Assembly (NCBI GenBank): GCA_005776545.1
Contig: SXOY01000046.1
Span: forward strand, 1-9,277
Reading direction: 5' to 3'
From: Planctomycetia bacterium
GTDB lineage: Bacteria; Planctomycetota; Phycisphaerae; Phycisphaerales; UBA1924
Length of the DNA stretch: 9,277 bases
Shown here: one piece after another, positions 1 to 7,276 of the stretch
Layout: each line of letters begins with the position of its first letter
Numbering within the stretch: position 1 is the first letter of the stretch
Notes under the pieces: model-generated
Told to the model about the DNA's origin: nothing
The model's database searches: none
Seen by the model: only the letters and a program-made list of their open reading frames with translations
Program-made: the position numbers and the translations under genes

Positions 1-860
1 AACGGCGAGTACCGCACACCGCCATGCACAAAGATCGTCAGATTGGGCCACACATCGCGCAGGCAATTCACCGTCCGTCCCTGTTCGCGTGCGAGCTCCA
101 TCACGCGATTGAAAAGCACCAGTCCCCACGATGGCATGCCGCTCACCATCCGCACATCTTCATTCACGCACCGCTTTGCCATCAATTCGATCTTTGTCGG
201 CCAATGTTTCTCCAGCGCAATCACCGGCCCCGGCAAATAAATCTCCGAGATCGGCCAGCGAATCAAGGGCGAAATAATCCCCGACAAATCGCCCGTGCGA
301 ATCCCCTTGTCAGAAGTTTCTAGGTCACTCGACCCGCCCAAAAACAGCGACTTTCCGCCCGTCAACCGGGAGAGATTCACCCCAAATCTGCTCATATTCC
401 CGAAGATATCCATCGATGCCTGAAAATTACTCTTCAGCATCGCCTTACTCACCGGAATGTACTTATCTCCCGCCGTCGTCCCTGAGGTCTGCGCGAAATC
501 CTGCACCAGTCCAGGCCACAAAACATCCGGCTCCGCCCCTTCTCTCATTCGCGCAATCAAATCCTTAAACGCATACCAGTCCTTCACACCAATCACAGAC
601 TGATACGCCTGCAGAAGATCACGATCACCCAAAACACTCAGCCGCGTGAAGTCGTGTTGCTTCCCGAAAACCGTGTTTCGTGCCGCCGCCAGATTTCGCC
701 GCAGTTGTTTCACTTGCAGCCGCGCGGTCTCGCGTTTCCAGTATTCAACATCGCTCAGTTGGCGAATGCGTCCAGCCTGCTTCAACCCAAGTCCCGCACC
801 GATCAGCGAGGTCCATCGAAAAGAACCGGTCTGCTGAGATTCTATTGCGTGCGTACTCAT
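1..860 (-). CDS. GH3 family acyl-adenylating enzyme, N-terminal part (cut by window edge)
   Basis: The reading frame is open from an ATG at 860 to the left edge, giving 286 residues; full GH3 proteins have about 500-600, so roughly half is present. The adenylate-forming signature QTSGTTAGDKYIPVS lies at residues 124-138. Further on are MVSGMPSWGLVLFNRV (about 238-253) and WPNLTIFVHGGVRYSP (271-286), both typical of the GH3 (auxin-responsive promoter) family. Characterised plant members (for example JAR1) activate a carboxylic acid as its acyl-AMP and join it to an amino acid. Substrates of bacterial members are mostly unknown, so only acyl activation is inferred. The start lies 9 nt after the stop of the alpha/beta hydrolase gene, so the two are probably co-transcribed and perhaps coupled. 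No signal peptide or membrane segment is seen. The C-terminal amino-acid-binding part is outside the window and cannot be judged. Confidence 0.88.
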   Translation of the reverse strand, partial: MSTHAIESQQTGSFRWTSLIGAGLGLKQAGRIRQLSDVEYWKRETARLQVKQLRRNLAAARNTVFGKQHDFTRLSVLGDRDLLQAYQSVIGVKDWYAFKDLIARMREGAEPDVLWPGLVQDFAQTSGTTAGDKYIPVSKAMLKSNFQASMDIFGNMSRFGVNLSRLTGGKSLFLGGSSDLETSDKGIRTGDLSGIISPLIRWPISEIYLPGPVIALEKHWPTKIELMAKRCVNEDVRMVSGMPSWGLVLFNRVMELAREQGRTVNCLRDVWPNLTIFVHGGVRYSP

Positions 861-869
861 GCCTTCACT

Positions 870-1709
870 TTACACGCTTCTTGCTGGCAGCGAATCTGCG
901 AACGCGAGCAACGAAGCGGAGAATTGCTCTGAACATTCAACCATGGGTACATGCCCGCACTGGTCGAACCAGACAATCGACGAATTCGGCAGTAATTTTA
1001 AGAAGCCTTCAGCTGCCTCAGGAGGCGTCACGATGTCCTGCTTTCCCCAGACCAGCAGTGACGGACACCGAATGGTCGACAACTGACTCCCCAGGTGGTT
1101 CTTGCGCGCTGATCGCGACAGCCGGACCATTGCTCGCGCTCCGCCGCGGGCTGCCAGCGCGTTAAACGCTCGATCCAGGTCTGCCTCACGCATGTTGTTC
1201 TGATCGTAAAAAAGCTCGCCAATCTTCCGTCTCAACCACTCGCGACTGGGTCTGATCTGGATATCCGACACCATCGATTTTTCGATCAATCCTGAAGACC
1301 CAGCAAGCACAAGTGCCCGGACCATCGATGGATGTTCAATCGCCAGTCGCAACGCCACATGGCCGCCAAATGAGTTCCCCGCGACAATCGGCGGCCCATA
1401 GTGTGGAATAATGTGCTCAGCCAGAAACCGCGAGGTTAGTTCCGTAACACCCTGGATGCAGCAGTCATCACCCTCAAGCTCTAAAAGCGGCACCTCGAGC
1501 ATCGTGCATCGCAGTCGCGACTGCACACCAGCCACCACATCTTCCCAGTGCTCGTTCAGCCCCACCAGCCCATGCAAAAACACAATCGGCGGGCCAGCCC
1601 CAGAGTCAAGTACTCGAACCGGTACAGGGCGCTTGGCTGGGCCGAGCAGGGTTAAGTCACGGGATGTCGAAGGCACGGTCGTCACGCCCGCGATAGTAGA
1701 ACCGAACAT
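870..1709 (-). CDS. Alpha/beta-fold hydrolase
   Basis: This 279-residue protein is a complete alpha/beta hydrolase. The oxyanion-hole segment VFLHGLVG is at 43-50 and the nucleophile elbow GNSFGG at 111-116, with Ser113. The acid is in WGKQDIVTPP with Asp225, and the catalytic His253 is in CGHVPMVE. Order and spacing match the classical triad of this family, which includes esterases, C-C bond hydrolases such as MhpC-like enzymes, and thioesterases. The region between about 140 and 205 is the cap and decides substrate, which cannot be read from sequence. No signal peptide is seen, so it is probably cytoplasmic. It sits between a peroxiredoxin gene (30 nt upstream) and a GH3 acyl-adenylating gene (9 nt downstream). 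That suggests hydrolysis of an ester, amide or thioester linked to the GH3 product or substrate (inference). The ATG at 1709 has no clear Shine-Dalgarno sequence. The first 25 residues are poorly structured, so a later start is possible. Confidence 0.9.
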   Translation of the reverse strand: MFGSTIAGVTTVPSTSRDLTLLGPAKRPVPVRVLDSGAGPPIVFLHGLVGLNEHWEDVVAGVQSRLRCTMLEVPLLELEGDDCCIQGVTELTSRFLAEHIIPHYGPPIVAGNSFGGHVALRLAIEHPSMVRALVLAGSSGLIEKSMVSDIQIRPSREWLRRKIGELFYDQNNMREADLDRAFNALAARGGARAMVRLSRSARKNHLGSQLSTIRCPSLLVWGKQDIVTPPEAAEGFLKLLPNSSIVWFDQCGHVPMVECSEQFSASLLAFADSLPARSV

Positions 1710-1739
1710 GGCCCAACGTGTACAGGTATGACCGCGAAC

Positions 1740-2195
1740 TTATGGCTTTGGAGGTTGGATCAACCGCTGCACCAATTGCTGGTGTTTTCCCAGAGAAAAT
1801 AGCGATTCGGCTCTGTCGCTTATTCGTCCATCAGCCTCGATCACATACGCGATACGCCGCACCAGGAGGCCTCCCAACACCATCGCTCCATAGTCCCGCG
1901 TCGTTGCTCCACTGACATCGCTGAGCAGGACAAATCCCAGCCCAAACGCCTCGGAAAATCGCGCTTTAGATTCTGAATCCTGGCGCGAGATTCCAATGAC
2001 TTGTATCCCTCGCTGGACCAACTGCGAACCAATATCGCGGTACATGCAGGCTTGCCGCGTGCATACCGGAGTAAAATCCGCTGGATAAAAATACAGAAGT
2101 ATCGGGCCTTTTTCAAGCAAATTACCCAGTTCCACAATCGCCCCGTCTTCATCAGGTAACGCAAACGGTGGGGCCTTGTCTCCAATCTTGAGCAT
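1740..2195 (-). CDS. Peroxiredoxin, BCP/PrxQ type (thiol peroxidase)
   Basis: From the ATG at 2195 this gives 151 residues, the usual size for bacterioferritin-comigratory-protein peroxiredoxins. Signatures are IGDKAPPFALPDEDG (4-18), YFYPADFTPVCTRQAC (35-50) and a late conserved arginine (R113 or R114). Cys45 is the peroxidatic cysteine. Cys50, five residues later, is in the position of the BCP-type resolving cysteine, so it likely acts as an atypical 2-Cys enzyme that reduces H2O2 or organic peroxides with thioredoxin. The common TPGCT has become TPVCT. The frame is open upstream to 2480, but that extension runs through the divergent glycerate kinase gene and lacks family similarity, so it was dropped. 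No good ribosome binding site precedes the chosen ATG. A TTG 7 codons earlier (2216) is an alternative. It appears to be the first gene of a three-gene minus-strand unit. Confidence 0.9.
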   Translation of the reverse strand: MLKIGDKAPPFALPDEDGAIVELGNLLEKGPILLYFYPADFTPVCTRQACMYRDIGSQLVQRGIQVIGISRQDSESKARFSEAFGLGFVLLSDVSGATTRDYGAMVLGGLLVRRIAYVIEADGRISDRAESLFSLGKHQQLVQRLIQPPKP

Positions 2196-2289
2196 CGCAG
2201 GAGCATATTGGGCCAACGTGCCCGTCGCGCTCAGGTGCTTCTGGCGGGGTATCGTTATGCAGCCAGAGTTTTCGAGATTCGACACATAC

Positions 2290-2294
2290 GAGGT
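2290..2294 (+). promoter_or_regulatory. Shine-Dalgarno site for the glycerate kinase gene
   Basis: GAGGT lies 7 nt before the ATG at 2302. It decides that start against the in-frame ATGs at 2257 and 2176, neither of which has such a motif at proper spacing. Confidence 0.65.
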
Positions 2295-2301
2295 CGCTTC
2301 T

Positions 2302-3603
2302 ATGAAACCGCAGGAAATCCATCGCATCTGTGAGACCCTCTTCGCACGCCTTCGGCCATCGCCCGACTGGGCCGGGTTTGAAAACCTTGACACCATTGCC
2401 GCCAAGGCTCGCCGCCTGCTCATCCTCTCAGTGGGCAAAGCGTCTGTATCCCTCGCAAAGGCGCTGATCGCCAAAGTCAATCAAGCCCCTCATGCTAAGG
2501 AACGTTGGCAGCATGGCGACTGGAAAGCTGTTGTCACAGTCCCCGCCCATGTTGTTGCCGATTTTGACGTCCGCGCCAAGGTCTATTTCGTAGACCACCC
2601 TCATTCAACACCGCGAAATCACGCAGCCTCGGTAGCAGTGAAGCAAGCGATTGAATCTCTCACGCCTGACGATTGCCTGCTCGTCGGCCTTTCGGGCGGC
2701 GCTTCAGCCCACCTCGCACTGGCCGCTCCTGGAGTTGATCTCTACGAAATGGATGCGCTCTTTTCGCACCTGCGTTCATCGGGTGCCAACATCGCCGAGC
2801 TCAACACTGTCCGCAAGCACTGCGGCCTCCTCAAAGGCGGTCGCGCTGCAATGCTCACGCGCGCGCACATCGAAGTGTGTGTACTCTCCGATGTCATCGG
2901 CGATCGGCTCGATGTCATCGGCAGCGGTCCCTTCGTTGCAGACCCAACCTCTCTCTCCGATGCTGTTGCCGTTCTTGCTAAATACAACGCGCAGTCAATC
3001 GCACCCTCGGTCAACAGAGTTCTTGCTGATCCAGCTTCTGAATCTCCAAAACCCGGCGACACACACCTGACCCGAATCAAACACCGTCTCATCGGCAACA
3101 ACCAGCGAGCGATCGACGAGTTTGCAAAAATCCTCGAATCCGGTGGCACAAAAGTCCACGAAAAACGAGGCCTGCTCCAGGGCGATGCCGCTTCGCTTGG
3201 TCGCCAGCTTGCCCGTGTCGCTTCTGGATTTGTTGCCGCGGGAAAGCATGGCGCTGTCATCTTCGGCGGCGAACCAACAGTCGATGCGCGAAGTGCTCCC
3301 AAGATTTCCCGGGGCGGACCAAGTCAGGAACTGGCGCTCGCAGGCGTGATGGAACTCGATCGGCTTGGCGTTGACAACGTTTCCATCCTCGCCGTTTCTA
3401 CCGATGGAATCGACGGAGAATCAGAGTTTGCCGGCGCTTGTGGCACACGCAACGCCTGCCTGCACGCCCTCGAACAGGGCACTCCCGCCGCCGAATTTCT
3501 TGCGAACCACGACTCTTCGGCTTTCTGGTCGCATTTCAATGGCGCAATTCGTACTGGTCTGAGTGGCACGAACCTGAACCATGTTGCCGCCGCGATCTTC
3601 TAA
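2302..3603 (+). CDS. Glycerate 2-kinase, MOFRL family
   Basis: The 433-residue protein has the two-part DUF4147 plus MOFRL architecture of glycerate 2-kinases (GckA/TtuD type), which make 2-phosphoglycerate from D-glycerate and ATP and feed glyoxylate or tartronate carbon into glycolysis. N-terminal half: SVGKAS with Lys46 (43-48), the glycine loop GLSGGASA (129-136), LNTVRKHCGLLKGGR (167-181) and VLSDVIGDRLDVIGSGP (194-210). C-terminal MOFRL part: FGGEPTV (321-327), GGPSQELALAG (338-348), STDGIDGESEFAGA (366-379) and the ending TGLSGTNLNHV. Some positions differ from the family norm, such as GGPSQE where GGRNQE is usual and GLSGG where ISGGGS is usual. Start choice: GAGGT stands 7 nt before the ATG at 2302. 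The frame stays open to ATGs at 2257 and 2176, but the latter overlaps the divergent peroxiredoxin gene. It is a single gene, convergent with the acetyltransferase. Confidence 0.9.
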   Translation: MKPQEIHRICETLFARLRPSPDWAGFENLDTIAAKARRLLILSVGKASVSLAKALIAKVNQAPHAKERWQHGDWKAVVTVPAHVVADFDVRAKVYFVDHPHSTPRNHAASVAVKQAIESLTPDDCLLVGLSGGASAHLALAAPGVDLYEMDALFSHLRSSGANIAELNTVRKHCGLLKGGRAAMLTRAHIEVCVLSDVIGDRLDVIGSGPFVADPTSLSDAVAVLAKYNAQSIAPSVNRVLADPASESPKPGDTHLTRIKHRLIGNNQRAIDEFAKILESGGTKVHEKRGLLQGDAASLGRQLARVASGFVAAGKHGAVIFGGEPTVDARSAPKISRGGPSQELALAGVMELDRLGVDNVSILAVSTDGIDGESEFAGACGTRNACLHALEQGTPAAEFLANHDSSAFWSHFNGAIRTGLSGTNLNHVAAAIF

Positions 3604-3671
3604 CGTAATTATTCTAAAGCGACTTGAGATTAGAACTGTATCTGTCGAGCAAGCCGCATCCCTCTCGACGA

Positions 3672-4232
3672 TCATCGCCGCACTTTCACATACATCACCA
3701 GTTTGCCGCGCCCCTGGCGATCACTCTCCGCCGCCTTGTGATCTTCCGGAGACACACCGCGGCATTCAAACCCGCACTTTTCCAGTATCTTGATCGATGC
3801 AACATGCCGCTCAAAAGTCGTAGCTTCGACGCGAGAAACATCTGGGTGCGACATCACCCACTCGATCAATTTCACCGCCGCTTCGCTGGTGAAACCTCGT
3901 CCATAAAACTCCGGCAGAATCCCATATCCAAAATGTGGATGGCCCTCAGCTCCCCATTTTGAACAGCCGATTGACCCAATCAACGTTGGTTGTTCCGCGG
4001 CAACTCCGGGCCTGGTAATGATGTACCAGCCCCACCAGCCTTCCTGATCTGGATTCTCCGCAAGTTTCGATGCCATCATCCCTTCAACATCTGCCAGCGT
4101 TTCCGGTGGCCAGTTTGTTGGAACCACCGCTTCGATGATCCGTGCAAAAGCGTGTTTGTCGTCAATCGCCGCCGCCGCGGATTGGGCAGTGAAGGGGATG
4201 AGTCGGAGCCGCGGTGTAAGTAGTTCCAGCAT
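3672..4232 (-). CDS. GNAT-family N-acetyltransferase (RimJ/RimL-like)
   Basis: This 186-residue protein belongs to the Acetyltransf_3 branch of GNAT enzymes, which move acetyl from acetyl-CoA to an amine. It begins with the usual LLTPRLRLIPF (4-14). The core strand LIGSIG (84-89) is followed by the acetyl-CoA pyrophosphate-binding motif A, FGYGILPEFYGRGFTSEA (101-118). Then come VEATTF (135-140) and the motif B helix VASIKILEKCGFE (144-156), where the common NxxS appears as HVAS. A WWGWY stretch (66-70) and GRGKLVMYVKV at the end fit the family. RimJ/L relatives act on ribosomal protein N-termini, but this subfamily also covers other amines, so the substrate is open. The gene follows the unknown protein gene by 65 nt on the same strand and may be the last gene of the ftsW-murG unit. 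Confidence 0.88.
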   Translation of the reverse strand: MLELLTPRLRLIPFTAQSAAAAIDDKHAFARIIEAVVPTNWPPETLADVEGMMASKLAENPDQEGWWGWYIITRPGVAAEQPTLIGSIGCSKWGAEGHPHFGYGILPEFYGRGFTSEAAVKLIEWVMSHPDVSRVEATTFERHVASIKILEKCGFECRGVSPEDHKAAESDRQGRGKLVMYVKVRR

Positions 4233-4238
4233 TGATGT

Positions 4239-4242
4239 TCCT
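4239..4242 (-). promoter_or_regulatory. Shine-Dalgarno site for the acetyltransferase gene
   Basis: On the minus strand AGGA lies 6 nt before the ATG at 4232. It supports that start and independent translation of this gene. Confidence 0.5.
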
Positions 4243-4279
4243 GAAGTAGTTTAGCATGCCGCTTCAAATTCATGTCGGA

Positions 4280-4295
4280 GAGGCGTCATCGCCTC
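4280..4295 (-). other. Short hairpin just after the stop of the unknown gene
   Basis: A perfect 6-bp stem (GAGGCG with CGCCTC) closes a 4-nt loop, beginning 2 nt after the TGA stop at 4298-4300. No T-run follows on the minus strand, so it is not a standard intrinsic terminator. It could stabilise the 3' end or attenuate read-through into the acetyltransferase gene. Confidence 0.35.
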
Positions 4296-4297
4296 AA

Positions 4298-4753
4298 TCA
4301 GGAATCAATCTCTTTCATCGCCGCCTTCAAGAACGGTGTCAGATACCGATCCGAAAATGCTTCCACCGCTGTTGCCGTAGAACTTGCATTTTCCCCCCAG
4401 CAACTGGCGATCAGGTCATTCATCTCGACATCACATTGCACCACCAGCACATCTTTCACCGCATACGCACTGGGGATTTTGTCTCCCAGATACGCCGCGA
4501 GTGCATTCACTCCAGGGTGGCCAATAGAAATGGTGGGGCGGGCGCGAAGTTCCGGGTGATTGAGATACCAGATGTCTGAACAGATGATGGGAGACAGAGG
4601 CCACGGCTCGCCGAATACTGGTGGACCGAAGCGGGCCTCGAGTCGCTCGCGAATACTCGCTTCAAGTTGGTAAGCCAACGGGCGATCTTCGCGCTCGGCG
4701 GTGAGGTGTGAGCCGGTCACGATGACAATAAGGGTTTGAGGGTCGATGTCCAT
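4298..4753 (-). CDS. Conserved-looking protein of unknown function downstream of murG
   Basis: I do not recognise this 151-residue protein. It reads as a compact alternating alpha/beta domain. Strand-like stretches are TLIVIVTGSHL (7-17), SPIICSDIWYLN (54-65), PTISIGHPG (73-81) and DVLVVQCDVE (101-110). Helical segments follow, ending ATAVEAFSDRYLTPFLKAAM. Features that look constrained are ERPLAY-like REDRPLAY (21-28), GHPGVNALAAYL (78-89) and CWGENASSTATAVEAF (118-133). There are no membrane segments or signal peptide. The start is uncertain. The ATG at 4753 leaves 60 nt after murG. The frame extends to a TTG at 4810, only 3 nt after the murG stop, but that adds 19 residues of low complexity. 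Neither start has a well-placed Shine-Dalgarno. Position suggests co-transcription with ftsW-murG, but no role in wall synthesis is shown by the sequence. Confidence 0.75.
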   Translation of the reverse strand: MDIDPQTLIVIVTGSHLTAEREDRPLAYQLEASIRERLEARFGPPVFGEPWPLSPIICSDIWYLNHPELRARPTISIGHPGVNALAAYLGDKIPSAYAVKDVLVVQCDVEMNDLIASCWGENASSTATAVEAFSDRYLTPFLKAAMKEIDS

Positions 4754-4813
4754 AGATGAGAACGGCTCTTCGTATCGCGCGACTGGAACAAAGTGATCTT
4801 GTCCTCTCAAAGG

Positions 4814-5962
4814 CTAGGCACACAACCAGTCCGCGATCACACACGCTCCGTCAGTTGGGCCAAGTGAATCCAGTTGAGCTTTCATGCGTGCCCGGGCCGG
4901 TGCATCGGTGAGAAGTGTGAGCAGGTGTGGGCCGCTGGTGGCGTAGTTAGCAGGTGCTGATATCTGGTCATCCGCCAGCAAACATGCCTGGGCATCGACC
5001 AGCACCCTGGCGTTGAGCTTCTGGTGCTGATCCTTGTGATATGGATACGGCAGAAACAGCGTCGGAACACGATTGCCCCACGCCTCGGCAACCGAACCTG
5101 CACCAGCCCGACTTACTGCACATTCTGCAGCGCCCCACAATGGCCCCATGTTCTGGAAGAACGGCTCAACAATGTTCACCAAGCCCGCGCAGGTGTATGT
5201 CTTCCGCAGCAAGTCGATTTCGCTCGGCGAATCGCCTTTGGGCTTTCCAGTCTGATGCACGATCTGCCAGCGGGCAGTGCGGAGAGTTTCGCCGTGATGT
5301 CGGACAAACTCAACCATGAAGTGGTTGATCGAACTCGCTCCCTGGCTTGCCCCTGTGACAAACAACACCGGATCGTGTTCGCTCAATCCCAGTTCGTGGC
5401 GACACAGCGCTGCACTCAACTCCCCATTACTCCCAAGCGCAGCTTTGCGCACAATCGGGCGAATTCGCTCCCACGAAACATATGACTCACGCTCTTTCCC
5501 CAGATCCGCGGCGGTAAATATCCTCGATGCTCCACGCGCGATCAACCTGTTGGCCTTGCCAGGCGCAGCATCCAGATTCACAAGCGTGATCGGAACCTGC
5601 TCTTTGAACGCCGCCCGCGCCATGGGTGCCGCAACAAATCCGCCCAGTGCAACGATGTGCACTTGCGAGCCTTGAGCACGAAATTCACGAATCAACTCGC
5701 AACAGCTGTTGACCACCTTGGGCCACGTTGCAACGAAACGAGCGAGGCGAGCAGGTTGCACGCCAAACGGTTTGGCAGCGATTGGTCGAAATTCCGCTTT
5801 CTCCGCGGCCAAAATCTGTGCATCCAGCGGTCGGTCTGAGCACACAAACACCGACCTCGCAAGTGTCCCCAATCGATCATGTACCTGCTGCGAAATCGCG
5901 ATCGCGGGGAATATGTGGCCGCCTGTCCCGCCACCGGCAAAGATGAAAACTCGACTTGGCAT
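4814..5962 (-). CDS. murG: MurG, UDP-GlcNAc:lipid I GlcNAc transferase
   Basis: The 382-residue protein is a GT28 glycosyltransferase that converts lipid I to lipid II on the inner face of the cytoplasmic membrane. The N-terminal glycine loop AGGGTGGHIFPA (9-20) is exact. GGFVAAPMARAA (107-118) follows. RPIVRKAAL (168-176) holds the arginine of the usual PVR motif. The C-terminal donor domain has VTGASQGASSIN (202-213), EPFFQNMGPLWGAAE (266-280), SRAGAGSVAEAWGNRVP (284-300) and DQHQKLNARVL (311-321), which binds UDP-GlcNAc in known structures. The conserved HEQN tetrapeptide at the domain junction is replaced by NLDA in LVNLDAAPGKANRL (127-140). Its start lies 21 nt after the ftsW stop, and the leader is almost all pyrimidine with no Shine-Dalgarno, so translation may depend on ftsW. 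The function is clear from motifs and from the ftsW neighbour. Confidence 0.95.
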   Translation of the reverse strand: MPSRVFIFAGGGTGGHIFPAIAISQQVHDRLGTLARSVFVCSDRPLDAQILAAEKAEFRPIAAKPFGVQPARLARFVATWPKVVNSCCELIREFRAQGSQVHIVALGGFVAAPMARAAFKEQVPITLVNLDAAPGKANRLIARGASRIFTAADLGKERESYVSWERIRPIVRKAALGSNGELSAALCRHELGLSEHDPVLFVTGASQGASSINHFMVEFVRHHGETLRTARWQIVHQTGKPKGDSPSEIDLLRKTYTCAGLVNIVEPFFQNMGPLWGAAECAVSRAGAGSVAEAWGNRVPTLFLPYPYHKDQHQKLNARVLVDAQACLLADDQISAPANYATSGPHLLTLLTDAPARARMKAQLDSLGPTDGACVIADWLCA

Positions 5963-5983
5963 GTGGGGAGTGGGGGGAGGGAC

Positions 5984-7276
5984 TTAGGTCGCAGAGGGAA
6001 CAACGTGTGGCAGTTCAGAAGGTGCGGGCGTAGTTGATGAACCCAGTGCGGGTTCGTAAGCGTCTTGCGTGCGATCGATGGCCATCAGGATTCCGATAGA
6101 GAAGCAAGTGAGCAGCCACCCGGTCCCGCCGCTTGATACGAGCGGAAGGGCGATTCCCTTGGTGGGGCCAAGGCCGGTGACAACGATCAGGTTGATGATG
6201 GCCTGAAGTCCGATGGTGGAGACGATGCCAAGTGCGACCAGACGCAGCATGGTGCTGCGTTCACGAATCACGATGGCGCAGCCCATGCAGATGATGACAA
6301 CAAAGTGCACGATAATGATCGCGGCTCCTGCGATACCCAGTTCTTCGCAGATAATGGCAAAGAGGAAGTCGGTCGTGTCTTCAGGCAGATAGCCAAATTT
6401 CTGAAGTCCAAAGCCCAGCCCGCGGCCAAAGCCTTCGCCACCGGCAACGGCAAGCATCGACTGAATCATGTGGTAGCCGGTCTTCTCCGCATCTTGATAT
6501 GGATCCAGGAAAGCCGTGATGCGAGCAACGCGATAGGGGCTGGTAACGATCGCCGCGACAAGGCCCATAAGACCCAAAGGAATGAACATCGCAAACTGCC
6601 AGATTCGAGCACCGGCCGCGAGAAGAATAATGCAGCCGGTCGCCATTACTAGTGCGCCGGTGCCCAGGTCTTCGAGGATGATCACAAAGCAGACCGAGCC
6701 AAGCAGGCAGAGGGCGGGAAGCAGGCCCCGGTAGAAGGACGGAATGATGGAAAGGCGGCGAGTCGCAAACCATGCGACGATAAACACCATGGCCCATTTG
6801 GCGATTTCCGAGGGCTGAACGCTGAGAGCATCGCCGATACCGGGGATGGGCAGCCGAAGCCAGCGGTGACTGCCATTGACTGACTTGCCGATTCCCGGGA
6901 CGTATGCCAAAAGGAGAACAAAGATCAACGCAAGTGCGGCTAACGCGGCGAACTTGAAGTCCAAAATTCCCCATCGACCCGAGCGATAGTCGGGGATCAT
7001 CGAGTCTTCGGATTGGGTCAGGCTCAAAAGGCGGCGGATGGGAAGTCTGCTGGCGAGCAACATAGTGGCGATGGCCAGGACCATATAGATAGTGGTGCGG
7101 GAGAAAAGGATTGAACTGGCAGACACAACTGGAGTAATAAAGGTGCCATCTGCCAGTTTGGTCGGCTTCATGGTCATGCCAGCGGAGTTGACCATGACCA
7201 CTCCAAAGGTCAGGAGTGCCACAGCACAAAGGGCGATGAGGGAGCCTGGGATAGAGGGTGAGCGTTCGCGCGACAT
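5984..7276 (-). CDS. ftsW: FtsW-type SEDS peptidoglycan glycosyltransferase
   Basis: This 430-residue polytopic membrane protein belongs to the SEDS family (FtsW/RodA/SpoVE), which polymerises lipid II together with a class B penicillin-binding protein. Motifs in order are NGSHRWLRLP (134-143), QPSEIAKWAMVF (154-165), LEDLGTGALV (201-210), DPYQDAEKTGYHMIQSMLAVAGG (starting at 258), GRGLGFGLQKFGYLPED, then TTDFLFAIICEELG (301-314). In that last motif Asp303 aligns with the catalytic aspartate of E. coli FtsW/RodA. GPTKGIALPLVSSGGTG (370-386) completes the set. About ten hydrophobic segments are visible. The loop after the first segment (about 31-60) and the segment 88-105 are longer than in many FtsW proteins. 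The C-terminal tail (403-430) is rich in Ser, Thr and Pro. Adjacency to murG, as in dcw clusters, favours FtsW over RodA, though a shape-maintenance role is not excluded. Confidence 0.93.
   Translation of the reverse strand: MSRERSPSIPGSLIALCAVALLTFGVVMVNSAGMTMKPTKLADGTFITPVVSASSILFSRTTIYMVLAIATMLLASRLPIRRLLSLTQSEDSMIPDYRSGRWGILDFKFAALAALALIFVLLLAYVPGIGKSVNGSHRWLRLPIPGIGDALSVQPSEIAKWAMVFIVAWFATRRLSIIPSFYRGLLPALCLLGSVCFVIILEDLGTGALVMATGCIILLAAGARIWQFAMFIPLGLMGLVAAIVTSPYRVARITAFLDPYQDAEKTGYHMIQSMLAVAGGEGFGRGLGFGLQKFGYLPEDTTDFLFAIICEELGIAGAAIIIVHFVVIICMGCAIVIRERSTMLRLVALGIVSTIGLQAIINLIVVTGLGPTKGIALPLVSSGGTGWLLTCFSIGILMAIDRTQDAYEPALGSSTTPAPSELPHVVPSAT

Noticed and set aside
680..1165. 161-residue plus-strand frame
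   Set aside because: It lies antisense to the GH3 and hydrolase genes and shows no domain pattern.
2176..2301. Longer glycerate kinase starting at 2176 or 2257
   Set aside because: The 2176 start overlaps the divergent peroxiredoxin start, neither has a Shine-Dalgarno, and 2302 has GAGGT at 7 nt.
2196..2480. N-terminal extension of the peroxiredoxin frame
   Set aside because: It runs antisense into the glycerate kinase coding region and precedes a normal full-length peroxiredoxin start.
2742..3302. 186-residue minus-strand frame inside the glycerate kinase gene
   Set aside because: It is antisense to a gene with clear family motifs, and its composition is that of a shadow frame.
3644..3669. 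Inverted repeat GTCGAG / CTCGAC between the convergent glycerate kinase and acetyltransferase genes
   Set aside because: The stem is only 6 bp with a 14-nt loop and no T-run on either side, too weak to call a terminator.
6381..7229. 282-residue minus-strand frame within ftsW
   Set aside because: It is a shifted frame of ftsW with Arg/Ser/Pro/His-rich composition typical of an antiframe shadow.
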